Assembly: GCF_025753795.1 (NCBI RefSeq) | Contig: NZ_JAOWPS010000004.1 | Span: 310,001-374,000 of the forward strand | Direction of reading: 5' to 3' | DNA from: Mesorhizobium sp. YC-39 | GTDB taxonomy: Bacteria > Pseudomonadota > Alphaproteobacteria > Rhizobiales > Rhizobiaceae | Length of the DNA stretch: 64,000 bases | Shown: positions 8,561 through 16,345 of the stretch, piece by piece | Layout of the letters: each line of letters opens with the position of its first letter | Numbering within the stretch: position 1 is the stretch's first letter | The notes under the pieces: generated by a model | What the model saw: only the letters and a program-made list of their open reading frames with translations | The model's database searches: none | Told to the model about the DNA's origin: nothing | Program-made: the position numbers and the translations under genes

Positions 8561-9003
8561 GCATAGTGGCGGTGACTATTACGGCCCCCGACGCCAGGAT
8601 CGATTGCGATGCCGCCACGCTTGCCATGCTCGAGCGGCAGGCGGATGCATGGAAATCCGGCGACTTCTCCGCCGCAGCCGCCGACTGGCATCCTGACGGG
8701 GTGCTGACGGCGCCGGGCAACCGGGTTCCGTATCATAGGCTGGCGGGCACCATCGCCGATTTTCATCGCGACTATGGCGATCTCAGCGTCACCGTCACCA
8801 CCGCCTTTGCCTCGGCCGATGGCAGGCGGATCGCACTGGAATGGCTGTGGGAGGTGACGCGGCGGCGTGACGGCGCCCGCAGCGCAACCGAGGACGCTAT
8901 ACTCATCGATCTCGACAGCGACGGGCGCATCCTGTCGTGGCGCGAATATTTCGACACGGCGAGCGCCGTGGAAGATCACCACAGGCCCCAGAGCTCAGCA
9001 TGA
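8557..9003 (+). CDS. SnoaL/NTF2-like protein
   Basis: The 148-residue protein has the cone-shaped NTF2 fold pattern: an N-terminal helix (LERQADAWKSGDFSAAAADW), then HPDGVLTAPG, and alternating strands ending in GRILSWREYFD. Such proteins can be small hydrolases, isomerases or ligand binders; no catalytic set is diagnostic here. It starts at a GTG overlapping the EcfT stop by four bases, so it is part of the transporter operon and may act on or sense the imported compound. Confidence 0.65.
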   Translation: MSIVAVTITAPDARIDCDAATLAMLERQADAWKSGDFSAAAADWHPDGVLTAPGNRVPYHRLAGTIADFHRDYGDLSVTVTTAFASADGRRIALEWLWEVTRRRDGARSATEDAILIDLDSDGRILSWREYFDTASAVEDHHRPQSSA

Positions 9004-9025
9004 AAGTCGGCGCAGCATGAAAGTC
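8996..9025 (+). repeat. 17-bp tandem duplication at the start of the quinone reductase gene
   Basis: CAGCATGAAAGTC occurs at 8996-9008 and again at 9013-9025. The first copy creates a six-codon mini-ORF (ATG at 9000, stop at 9018-9020) overlapping both the SnoaL stop and the next gene's start. It may be a recent slippage event or may help translational coupling. Confidence 0.6.
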
Positions 9026-9655
9026 CTCGTCGTCTATTGCCATCCCTGTAGCGACAGCTTCAACGGCGCCGTGCGCGACACCGTGCTGGAGACGCTTGCC
9101 GAACGGGGCCATGCGGTTCACCTCCTTGACCTCTATGCGACCGGCTTCGATCCGGTTATGCACGCCGACGAGTGGCGTGGCTATGGCGACAAGGCAGGGA
9201 ACCTCGAACCTGTCATCGACCGGGCGCAGGAATTGCTGTGGGCGGAGACGGTCATCTTCATCTACCCGACCTGGTGGTACGGGCTGCCGGCCATGCTCAA
9301 GGGCTGGCTGGAGCGGGTGCTGGTGCCGGGCTTCGCCTTCGAGATGCCAACGGCGCAGCGCGGCCCACGGCCCAAGCTGCGCCACATACGCCGGGTGATG
9401 GTGATGACCACATGCGGCGCGACGCCGCTGATGAGCTGGATTATGGGGCAGCCCGGCCGGCGAACCCTGCTGCGCGGCTTCCGCTCCGTCTGCCATCCGC
9501 TGTGCTCGACCAAATTCCTGGCGCTCTACCGGATGGACACCGTCTCGGCGGCAGAGCGCCAGGCGCATCTGCAGCGTGTCAGGAAAGCCGTCGCCAGTCT
9601 TGGGCATGCAGCTTCCGTGCCTTCAGACGCGGTGCAGAAGGCGCATCGCGTCTGA
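9017..9655 (+). CDS. NAD(P)H-dependent quinone reductase, flavodoxin-like fold
   Basis: The 212-residue protein begins MKVLVVYCHPCSDSFNGAV, the FMN phosphate-binding start of the NQO1/MdaB-type flavodoxin family, and has the active-site signature IYPTWWYGLPAMLKGWLERV. It likely catalyses two-electron reduction of quinones or related electrophiles in the cytoplasm, using bound FAD or FMN. It is the last gene of the ECF transporter operon, 13 bases after the SnoaL-like gene, which suggests a role connected with the imported substrate. Confidence 0.78.
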   Translation: MKVLVVYCHPCSDSFNGAVRDTVLETLAERGHAVHLLDLYATGFDPVMHADEWRGYGDKAGNLEPVIDRAQELLWAETVIFIYPTWWYGLPAMLKGWLERVLVPGFAFEMPTAQRGPRPKLRHIRRVMVMTTCGATPLMSWIMGQPGRRTLLRGFRSVCHPLCSTKFLALYRMDTVSAAERQAHLQRVRKAVASLGHAASVPSDAVQKAHRV

Positions 9656-9755
9656 AGAGATTTCGGGTGCGCTTTTCAGTCTGTTAGCGCATGGCATGTC
9701 CCGATCGCGGCACCGACATGCAGTCGGCTGATCGGCAGGACAAGCGCGAAAGAAG

Positions 9756-9977
9756 TCAATTCGGCGTGGGATCTTTAAGCGTCTCGACGACGAAAGACGC
9801 GGCAATCAGGTCGTCGGCATTAAGCCGCAGCGAATCTTCACCTCCTCCCATGATGGCCGCCACCTTCTGAAAAGTCTTCATCTCGTGTTCGGTGATATCA
9901 GCGCTTCGCATTTTGGCTTTGAGATTGGCGACGCGCAGGTTCAGCGTGTGGGACGTTCCAATTTCACGGTTCGACAT
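9756..9977 (-). CDS. small stress-induced protein of unknown function
   Basis: The gene encodes 73 residues starting MSNREIGTSHTLN, hydrophilic, with no signal peptide or membrane segment. A very strong SD (GGGGAGGAGGAG) precedes the ATG. A perfect general-stress promoter (GGAAC-N17-CGTT) lies at 10077-10102, about 95 bases upstream on the same strand. I do not recognise the family; expression under general stress is inferred from the promoter. Confidence 0.65.
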   Translation of the reverse strand: MSNREIGTSHTLNLRVANLKAKMRSADITEHEMKTFQKVAAIMGGGEDSLRLNADDLIAASFVVETLKDPTPN

Positions 9978-10076
9978 AGTGATATGCTCCTCCTCCCCTG
10001 CCCATTCGCCCGCCCGCCAGTATTCGGGTCAGCCCATTTCTGCCTAAATATAAGGCATTGCGAATACAGCGGCCCG

Positions 10077-10102
10077 AACGCGCGGTTGAAGGGAAAGGTT
10101 CC
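10077..10102 (-). promoter_or_regulatory. EcfG (RpoE2)-type general stress promoter
   Basis: On the minus strand GGAAC (10102-10098) and CGTT (10080-10077) are separated by 17 bases, an exact match to the alphaproteobacterial EcfG consensus. Transcription would start near 10071 and reach the small gene at 9977. Confidence 0.65.
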
Positions 10103-10142
10103 GGTCCGACACGGTCACGAAATAATACGAGGGGGGCGGACG

Positions 10143-10289
10143 ATGGCCAAACAGTGGTTCGTGGTCGCCGCTGACCGCGCCGGGCCATGCCCGCCTAGCG
10201 GCTGGCGACCACCATGCGGTTGCCCTCGCTGTCGCGAAACTCGGCCACTGTGCGGCCTGGATCCCATGGCGCCTCCTGCGGTTCGGTGA
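10143..10289 (+). pseudogene. possible remnant of a host-attachment-type protein
   Basis: An ATG preceded by GAGGGGGGCG opens a frame starting MAKQWFVVAADRAG, which resembles the N terminus of the host attachment protein family (PF10116, typically ...WVVVADxARAR). The remaining 34 residues have no family character and run antisense over the 3' end of the VOC gene. A truncated gene start left by a deletion is possible, and chance is not excluded. Confidence 0.25.
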
Positions 10290-10560
10290 TGATCTCGACG
10301 CCTCCGGATTTCAAAGCCGCGATCGTCGCTTCGACATTTTCGTCGACCAGCACCAGCACCGGCTCGGCGCCCGGCGTGTCGTCGGCGCGCCTCACCAAAT
10401 GCAGGTTCGTCACCGCGCCGGGAAACGCCAACTCGATCCAGCGCCAGCCACTATCGCCCATTGGCTGGTCGGCCGCGACCTGGCAGGCGAGATGCCTGGT
10501 GTAAAACGCCTTGGCGCGGTCCTGGTCGAACACCGGCAGTTCGGCAAACTGGATATGCAT
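10195..10560 (-). CDS. VOC (glyoxalase/bleomycin resistance) family protein
   Basis: This 121-residue single-unit vicinal-oxygen-chelate protein shows the paired beta-alpha-beta-beta-beta pattern: FAELPVFDQDRAKAFYTRHL at the start, WRWIELAF in the middle, and GRTVAEFRDSEGNRMVV with the usual metal-ligand Glu at the end. It could be a dioxygenase, isomerase or binding protein. AGAGGAG precedes the ATG at good spacing. Confidence 0.78.
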   Translation of the reverse strand: MHIQFAELPVFDQDRAKAFYTRHLACQVAADQPMGDSGWRWIELAFPGAVTNLHLVRRADDTPGAEPVLVLVDENVEATIAALKSGGVEIITEPQEAPWDPGRTVAEFRDSEGNRMVVASR

Positions 10561-10709
10561 GGTGGGATCTCCTCTCTCTGGTGGCTGCCGCGGGGCCGCT
10601 CACGGGTAAAAGACGATGCGGGTGGCCAAAAAGATTCGTCCGTGCCCGAGAATCTTTTCGGCAACTCCGGTCGTCTTCTGCTCAGGTCCGCCATTTCAGG
10701 AGACGAACC

Positions 10710-11039
10710 ATGGGCTACAAATTCATCCGCTACAGCGTGAAGGACAGCGAACTGGAAGCGAACCGCGCGCTGGTGGCAAAAGTGTTCGAGGCGCTGGACG
10801 AGACAGCACCGCAGGGCGTGCGCTATCTCGTGCTCGAACTCGATGATGGCGAGTTCATCCATATTGTCGGCGAGGGGCATGTCGTCGGCGCGGGCAATGA
10901 TGCGTCCGGGTTGACCGGGCTTGCCGCCTTCGAGGCGTTCACGCAGAACCACGCGGCGCGGCGCTCGACCCCGGTCCAGCGATCGCCCGTCAGGATCATC
11001 GGCAACTACCATGTCCTCGAGGACGGGAAAGCCGGATAG
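10710..11039 (+). CDS. conserved hypothetical protein upstream of a sigma factor
   Basis: A 109-residue soluble protein (MGYKFIRYSVKDSELEANRA) with CAGGAGA before its ATG. The fold hints at an alpha/beta dimeric or antibiotic-monooxygenase-like barrel, but I recognise no motif. It ends one base before the sigma factor start, so the two are cotranscribed and perhaps coupled; it may act with the sigma factor. Confidence 0.6.
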   Translation: MGYKFIRYSVKDSELEANRALVAKVFEALDETAPQGVRYLVLELDDGEFIHIVGEGHVVGAGNDASGLTGLAAFEAFTQNHAARRSTPVQRSPVRIIGNYHVLEDGKAG

Positions 11040-11040
11040 A

Positions 11041-11958
11041 ATGGATGCCATGAGCCCAATGGATGCCATGAACACTGGGAAATTCGACCGCCCGGCGCTG
11101 GAGGCGATGCTCTCCGGCCTGCGCCCGAAGCTGCACCGCTATTGCGCCCGCATGGCCGGCTCGGTGATCGACGGCGAGGACATCGTGCAGGAGACGCTGC
11201 TCAAGGCGCTGCAGGCGGTCGATGGCAGTGCTGCGGTCGAGCGGCCCGAGCAATGGCTGTTTCGCATCGCCCACAATGCCGCGCAGGACCATCTGCGCCG
11301 GCGCCAGCGGGAGCGGTCGCGCATCACCGAGGTCGACATGACCACAATCGAAGATCCCTCCGGCGGCGCCGACGCAAGGCTTGCCGCCGCCACCGGCCTG
11401 CGCAGCTTCATGCGGCTTTCGCTGGCGCAGCGCAGCGCCGTGATCCTGGTCGACGTGCTTGGCCTTTCGCTGCACGAGACCGGCGAGGTGACAGGTGCTA
11501 CGCTGGCCGCGACCAAGGCGGCGCTGCATCGCGGACGGGCGCAACTGCGCCTGCTGGCAGCAACACCGGAACAGGTCGCAACACCCAGGCTCGATGCCGA
11601 TGACGAGCGACGCCTGCGCCGCTATGTCGACCTGTTCAATGCGCGCGACTTCGACGCGGTCAGGGCGCTGATCGCCGAGGATATCCAGCTCGAAGTCGTC
11701 AACCGCACCCGCATGCGCGGCAAGGCGCAGGTTTCCACCTATTTCGGCAATTACGACCGCGTGAGCGACTGGGCTCTGTCGCTGGGCTTCGTCGACGGCA
11801 GGCCGGCGATCCTCATTCGCAACCCGGGGGAACCGGACGGTGCCGTGCGCGGCTTCATGCTGGTCGAATGGCGGGACGAGCAGATCGTCCAGATCCGCGA
11901 CTTCCGCTACGCGCCCTGGTGCCTGCCTGACGCGCAGATCAGCGCCATGGACGGCTGA
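11041..11958 (+). CDS. ECF sigma factor with C-terminal SnoaL-like domain (SigJ-like)
   Basis: Region 2 is in residues 15-85 (MAGSVIDGEDIVQETLLKAL, then RPEQWLFRIAHNAAQDHLRR) and region 4 in about 120-175 (LSLAQRSAVILVDVLGLSLH, TKAALHRGRAQLR). About 115 further residues form an NTF2-like domain (RYVDLFNARDFDAVRALIAED). This is the layout of ECF sigma factors that use a fused C-terminal domain in place of a separate anti-sigma factor. No anti-sigma gene is adjacent. The start MDAMSPMDAMNT contains a short duplication, so the exact start is uncertain. A dispersed palindromic repeat follows the stop. Confidence 0.85.
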   Translation: MDAMSPMDAMNTGKFDRPALEAMLSGLRPKLHRYCARMAGSVIDGEDIVQETLLKALQAVDGSAAVERPEQWLFRIAHNAAQDHLRRRQRERSRITEVDMTTIEDPSGGADARLAAATGLRSFMRLSLAQRSAVILVDVLGLSLHETGEVTGATLAATKAALHRGRAQLRLLAATPEQVATPRLDADDERRLRRYVDLFNARDFDAVRALIAEDIQLEVVNRTRMRGKAQVSTYFGNYDRVSDWALSLGFVDGRPAILIRNPGEPDGAVRGFMLVEWRDEQIVQIRDFRYAPWCLPDAQISAMDG

Positions 11959-11982
11959 GGGGCTGGAATGGCAGCAAGTTCT

Positions 11983-12085
11983 TAGAGCGGTTCCGGTTCT
12001 CCTGGAACCGGAACTCGCTCCAACTATCTGTTTTGCCGCATTTATGCGGACGCCAAATGATGCCATTTGGCTGCAAAATGCTCTA
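11983..12085. repeat. dispersed palindromic intergenic repeat
   Basis: The 103-bp element has terminal inverted repeats TAGAGC and GCTCTA and internal hairpins (GGTTCCGG... with GGAACC, and an imperfect ATGCGGACGCC/GCCATTTGGC part). It resembles an element seen many times in Mesorhizobium chromosomes. Its right end supplies the stop codon of the sulfite-oxidase-type gene. Confidence 0.75.
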
Positions 12086-13240
12086 GTCGATACGCACGCG
12101 GCGCGTCACCTGGCCATTGCTTTCCCAGTATGTGTGTTTCCCGGCAATCAAAGGATCGTCCATTGCCGGTTGAATTTGCCCTGTGGTGCTGACCGCGCGC
12201 GAGGTCACCGTGTGTTCTCCAGCGCCGGCATTTGGCCAATCGAGGGACCAGATCTTCCAGGCGTGTTCGGCCTCCTCACTGTGATCAATGGTCGCTCGTA
12301 CCCAGGGCCCTTTATCGCGTTGCACTTCGACCCGGTCGATCGGTGCCCCCCAGGCTGCCCCAATGATGCGATAGTCCGAACCTTTCCGAGTGACCTTTGC
12401 AGGCGCGGACTTTATCAGCGCTCGCCCGACTGAAGTCTCGGTCCATACGGTCTCGCCGTTGTGGTCTTCCTCCCGGATGGTGACATAGTCACGGGCCATC
12501 AGAAGGCTCATGAACCGCGTATCGCGAACCTCGATGCGCTCCAGCCACTTGACGTTGGCGATCCCGTACCAGCCTGGAGCAATCAGCCGTAACGGGAAGC
12601 CATTGGGCGCCGGCAAGGCGGCTCCGTTCATTTCATAGCAGAGGAGATTGTCGGGGTTCATCGCGTCGGCGAGCGACATGCTCCGCGCGAAGTTCTGCTG
12701 CATCTTGACGTCGCGTATTGCGACCTCGCCTGTGTCAGTACCGAAAAAGACGACCTCGATGCCCTTCTCCAGAACGCCGGCTTCCTCGAGGATCGGGGCG
12801 AGCGGCGTCCCCGCCCAGCGAGCATTGCCGATGCCGCCGGTGAAAAAGGGAAACCCGTGGTTGCCCGAGCATTCCACCGTGAAAACGACCTCCTGCCGCG
12901 GTCGTGCCCGGATGTCGGCGAGCGTCAACTTCAGGGGCTTCTTGACCAGGCCTCCGATTTCCATGGACCATGTCTTCTCGTCGATCGTTGGTCGGTTGAA
13001 ATGCGAGATGCTGAAAAACTTGTCGTTTGGCGTTATCCAGCTATCCAGATCCTCCCAGACAAGCTGGGTCTTGATACCTTCCGGATTGGGATTTTCGGTC
13101 GGCTGATCCAGCCACGGAATAACTTCCTCACCCGCCTGCTTTGGAAAAGCGTAAGCCCGACGCGAGGTATAGAGAGCAGCAATCGCGGCAAGAGCCGCGC
13201 TTCCTTGAACAAGAAGTTCTCTGCGCTGAAAATCAGGCAT
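12083..13240 (-). CDS. Tat-exported sulfite-oxidase-family molybdoenzyme
   Basis: The 385-residue protein starts with a twin-arginine signal (RRELLVQGSAALAAIAAL, cleavage near residue 31). The molybdopterin domain carries the Mo-ligating Cys124 in VECSGNHG and conserved GNARWAGTPL; a dimerisation domain follows from about residue 270. No cytochrome b5 domain is present, as in bacterial SorA/SoxC-type enzymes that use a separate cytochrome. It probably oxidises sulfite in the periplasm; other substrates cannot be excluded. GGGAGGTAACAAC gives the start. No heme partner gene is adjacent. Its TAG stop comes from the end of the adjacent repeat. Confidence 0.82.
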   Translation of the reverse strand: MPDFQRRELLVQGSAALAAIAALYTSRRAYAFPKQAGEEVIPWLDQPTENPNPEGIKTQLVWEDLDSWITPNDKFFSISHFNRPTIDEKTWSMEIGGLVKKPLKLTLADIRARPRQEVVFTVECSGNHGFPFFTGGIGNARWAGTPLAPILEEAGVLEKGIEVVFFGTDTGEVAIRDVKMQQNFARSMSLADAMNPDNLLCYEMNGAALPAPNGFPLRLIAPGWYGIANVKWLERIEVRDTRFMSLLMARDYVTIREEDHNGETVWTETSVGRALIKSAPAKVTRKGSDYRIIGAAWGAPIDRVEVQRDKGPWVRATIDHSEEAEHAWKIWSLDWPNAGAGEHTVTSRAVSTTGQIQPAMDDPLIAGKHTYWESNGQVTRRVRID

Positions 13241-13766
13241 GTTGTTACCTCCCAGTTGATCCGGAACGGGCTGCAACGTGCCTTGGGTCGTAGCCTGATC
13301 ACGGATAGGCGACACAATGTGAGGTCTGCCCACCCGGAAGTATCCGGATAGGTCAGACAATCACCGACGCAAGTCAAGCAATGTGAAGCATTGGACGAAA
13401 CTCTGGCTCGCGTTTCGCATGCCAAGAGTGCGCCTTTGGGACGGAAGTGTCCACAACTTGGGCGGGACATGGTGATGATTGCAGCATTCCAGACCGTTTT
13501 CCGGTCCTGCCAAAATCGTTGCTGCCCGGATCGCTGCCGAACGCCCGCTTCTGGGTCATTTCCGGACGTTCGCTAGTGCGGTCGGACGGGCCCGTTCCGA
13601 CTTCGTTTCCACCATTCCGACATCGGCTTCGCCATCTCCAAGGCGGACGTTCCCCCAAATTTCGGCGAGAAAGCGTTGAGCTGCCGCGTCACGGCATGAC
13701 GGGTGGCGGCGCGGCAGGCGCTGGTGTATGATGATGTTCTAATATTCCGGGATCAGGGAGGTCGTC
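13241..13766. other. 526-bp gap without a recognised gene
   Basis: The stretch holds the upstream regions of the sulfite-oxidase gene (minus) and the DUF1326 gene (plus). Short frames on both strands lack SDs and family-like sequence. I see no tRNA, repeat or clear operator. Confidence 0.5.
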
Positions 13767-14399
13767 ATGACATCTTGGGAGATCAGGGGACGGGAACTCG
13801 TCAATTGCACCTGCGAATATGGCTGCAACTGTCAATTCAATGCGCTGCCCGACAAGGGCCATTGCCATGCGGTGGCGGGCATCCAGATCGATGAAGGCCA
13901 TCATGGCGACACCGCTCTCGATGGGCTGCGGATCGCTGCGATCTTCAAATGGCCTGGCGCGATCCACGAAGGCAATGGCGAAGCCATCGCTTTCGTCGAT
14001 GAGAATGCAACCGACCAGCAGCGCGAAGCGCTGCTGCGCATCATGACCGGCCAGGACACCGATCCGTTCGCGACGATGTTCGCCGTCTACGCCTCAACCG
14101 TGACAAAAATGAATGCGCCGGTTTTCACGAAGATCGATCTCGACCTCGATATCGACGGCCGCAAGGGCCGCATCTTTGTCAAGGACTATATCGAAACGGT
14201 TGGCGAACCGATCCGCAACAAGGTGACGGGCGCGGACTCGCGTGCTCAGATCGTGTTGCCGAACGGCTTCGAATATGCGGTCGCCGAGATCGGCAGTGGT
14301 TCGAGCACAACCAGCGGGCCGGTTCAGGTGAAGATGACGGACAGCTACGGCCAGTTTGCGCGGCTGCATCTCAACAATCATGGGGTGGTGCGGACCTGA
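13767..14399 (+). CDS. DUF1326 protein, Cys-rich N terminus
   Basis: The 210-residue protein begins MTSWEIRGRELVNCTCEYGC and continues NCQF; the Cys cluster (C-x-C-x3-C-x-C) near residues 14-21 and a following Cys-His are the family signature and suggest metal binding. There is no signal peptide. It lies eight bases upstream of a DUF2182 membrane protein, and this pair recurs in bacteria, so the two probably work together on a metal ion. AGGGAGG precedes the start. Confidence 0.78.
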   Translation: MTSWEIRGRELVNCTCEYGCNCQFNALPDKGHCHAVAGIQIDEGHHGDTALDGLRIAAIFKWPGAIHEGNGEAIAFVDENATDQQREALLRIMTGQDTDPFATMFAVYASTVTKMNAPVFTKIDLDLDIDGRKGRIFVKDYIETVGEPIRNKVTGADSRAQIVLPNGFEYAVAEIGSGSSTTSGPVQVKMTDSYGQFARLHLNNHGVVRT

Positions 14400-14407
14400 C
14401 GTGCCGC

Positions 14408-15301
14408 ATGGACGGCGCCTCGCCACTGGAACGCCTGCTCAGACGCGACCGCGCCCTCACGATTGCGGGAGTGGTGGCGCTGTGCCTGCTGGCCTGGCTC
14501 TATATCGTCGCCGGAGCAGGGCTCGGCATGAATGCGTGGGAGATGACGCGGCTCGCGCTGTTCCCCCACCAGCAGACCGCCGACATGACCTCCGCTATGC
14601 CCGGCATGGACATGAGCGGCATGGACATGCCGGGTATGGATATGGGCGCAATGTCCATGGCGACGGAACCGCGGCTCTGGGGGGCCGCGACCTGGGCGCT
14701 GATCATCGCCATGTGGTGGGTCATGATGGTCGCCATGATGTCCCCAAGTGCTGCGCCGACCATCCTGCTCTATGCGCGCGTGCATCGCCATGCGCTCGCA
14801 CAGGGTCAGCTCCAGGACAGGCTCGCGCCTACCGGCGTATTCATGGCAGGCTACCTCCTGGTCTGGCTGGGATTCTCCGTCGCGGCAGCCGCTCTGCATT
14901 GGCTGCTCGAGCGCCAGGGATTTGTTTCCGCGACGATGATGAGTTCGCAAAGCCGCTGGCTTTCCGCCATCGTCCTGATCGCCGCGGGCCTCTACCAGCT
15001 TTCGCCGCTCAAGAACGCCTGCCTGTCGCATTGCCGGGCGCCGTGGGCGTTCCTATCCCGCCACTGGCGTCCCCGCGCACTTGGCGCGCTGCGTTTGGGC
15101 GCACTGCACGGAGCCTTCTGCGTCGGATGCTGCTGGATGCTGATGGCGTTGCTGTTCGTGGGCGGCATCATGAATCTGGTGTGGGTTGCCGCGCTCGCCA
15201 TTCTGGTGCTGGTTGAAAAGGTGTTTCCTGCCGGCCAGTGGGTCGGTCGCGCGGCCGGCATCGCCCTGATCGCCTGGGGCACCGCAACACTTCTGGTCTG
15301 A
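14408..15301 (+). CDS. DUF2182 metal-binding integral membrane protein
   Basis: The 297-residue inner-membrane protein has about six to seven helices. Between the first and second helix, probably in the periplasm, lies a Met-rich stretch with repeated GMDM units (residues about 60-80), followed by a membrane helix with WWVMMVAMMSPSAAPT, the family hallmark. Near the C terminus CVGCCW sits in a membrane helix. Met and Cys clusters of this kind bind Cu(I) or Ag(I). With the DUF1326 gene upstream it may form a copper-handling system; this is inference. Confidence 0.8.
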   Translation: MDGASPLERLLRRDRALTIAGVVALCLLAWLYIVAGAGLGMNAWEMTRLALFPHQQTADMTSAMPGMDMSGMDMPGMDMGAMSMATEPRLWGAATWALIIAMWWVMMVAMMSPSAAPTILLYARVHRHALAQGQLQDRLAPTGVFMAGYLLVWLGFSVAAAALHWLLERQGFVSATMMSSQSRWLSAIVLIAAGLYQLSPLKNACLSHCRAPWAFLSRHWRPRALGALRLGALHGAFCVGCCWMLMALLFVGGIMNLVWVAALAILVLVEKVFPAGQWVGRAAGIALIAWGTATLLV

Positions 15302-15335
15302 CCTGATCGCTGAGAGCCAGTCGGATCCCCGCACC

Positions 15336-16223
15336 TCAGAAGCCGATATCGCGGCCGAGAATGCCCTTGAGATCGTGCTTGAGTTTTTCGCTCTCTGCGG
15401 CAGGCAGTGCCGTCAGCGGCGGCAATGGCGAGGCATAGGCTGGGTCGGCCATCATTTCGGCAACCATGGCCTTGATGCCGGGGATCAGCGGGCCCGAGGC
15501 CACGCGCTTGCGAATGGCGGAGGCGGTGGCGAGCGCGCCGGCATCGCCGTCGCGCCAGGCGGCGGCGCAAAGCCTGCTCGAAAGATTGGCGGTGGCCGAG
15601 ATGCAGCCGGCGAAGGTGCCGCTTCTGGCCTCCATCAGCGATCCCTCATCGCTTGGAAAAACATCGAAGTCCGCGGCCGCGACCGTGCGCGAATAGGCGA
15701 GGTCTCCCGATGAATCCTTGAGGCCGCTGAGGCGCGGTCCGATCCGCTCGCGCAACGCCGCCACCAGCGCTGGGTGGAAGGGAACGCCTGATAGAGCGGG
15801 GAAATGATAGAGGTAGAGCGGCGTCGCCTGCGCCGCGGTCATCTGCGCGACGGCGCCGAAATAGGCGATCACCCCGTCATCGCCAACGTTCTTGTAATAG
15901 AAGGGCGGCAGCAGCAAAGCGCCGGCGAGGCCGAGTTCGCCGGCGTGGCGGGTGAGTTCGATCGCATCGGCCACGGACGCAGCGCCCGTGCCGACCATCA
16001 GCCGGTCGCGCGGCAAGGCTTTTGCGGCGGCCGACATCAGGGCCTTGCGCTGGGCAAGGCTCATCGAGGTTGCCTCGCCGGTGGTGCCGCACATATTGAG
16101 CGCGTCGCAGCCTTCGTCCAGCAGCCTGCCGGCCAGGCTGACGAAACGGTCGATATCGGGTTCGAGGGTCCTGGTGAACGGGGTTGGAATGGCGGCGATG
16201 ACGCCGCGCAGCTTGCTTGTCAT
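15336..16223 (-). CDS. dihydrodipicolinate synthase (DapA) family aldolase
   Basis: The 295-residue protein has the class I TIM-barrel aldolase signatures: IPTPFT at the N terminus, CGTTGEATSMS (the GTTGE loop), the Tyr in LYLYHFP and the Schiff-base Lys in LSGLKDSSGD. The family includes lysine-pathway DapA, N-acetylneuraminate lyase and keto-acid aldolases. The isolated context, with no lysine gene nearby, and the divergent C-terminal half favour a catabolic aldolase acting on pyruvate plus an aldehyde. It is convergent with the DUF2182 gene. Confidence 0.82.
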   Translation of the reverse strand: MTSKLRGVIAAIPTPFTRTLEPDIDRFVSLAGRLLDEGCDALNMCGTTGEATSMSLAQRKALMSAAAKALPRDRLMVGTGAASVADAIELTRHAGELGLAGALLLPPFYYKNVGDDGVIAYFGAVAQMTAAQATPLYLYHFPALSGVPFHPALVAALRERIGPRLSGLKDSSGDLAYSRTVAAADFDVFPSDEGSLMEARSGTFAGCISATANLSSRLCAAAWRDGDAGALATASAIRKRVASGPLIPGIKAMVAEMMADPAYASPLPPLTALPAAESEKLKHDLKGILGRDIGF

Positions 16224-16345
16224 GACTGATCCCTGGTTCGAGCCAGGTCTGGCAAAGCAGCCTGGCCCGGGCGCGGCGGATCATTCACAGGCGGATGCGG
16301 TTCGTCAACCGGGCGTGGCTGGCGAAACAGGGATCGGCCGCCGGC

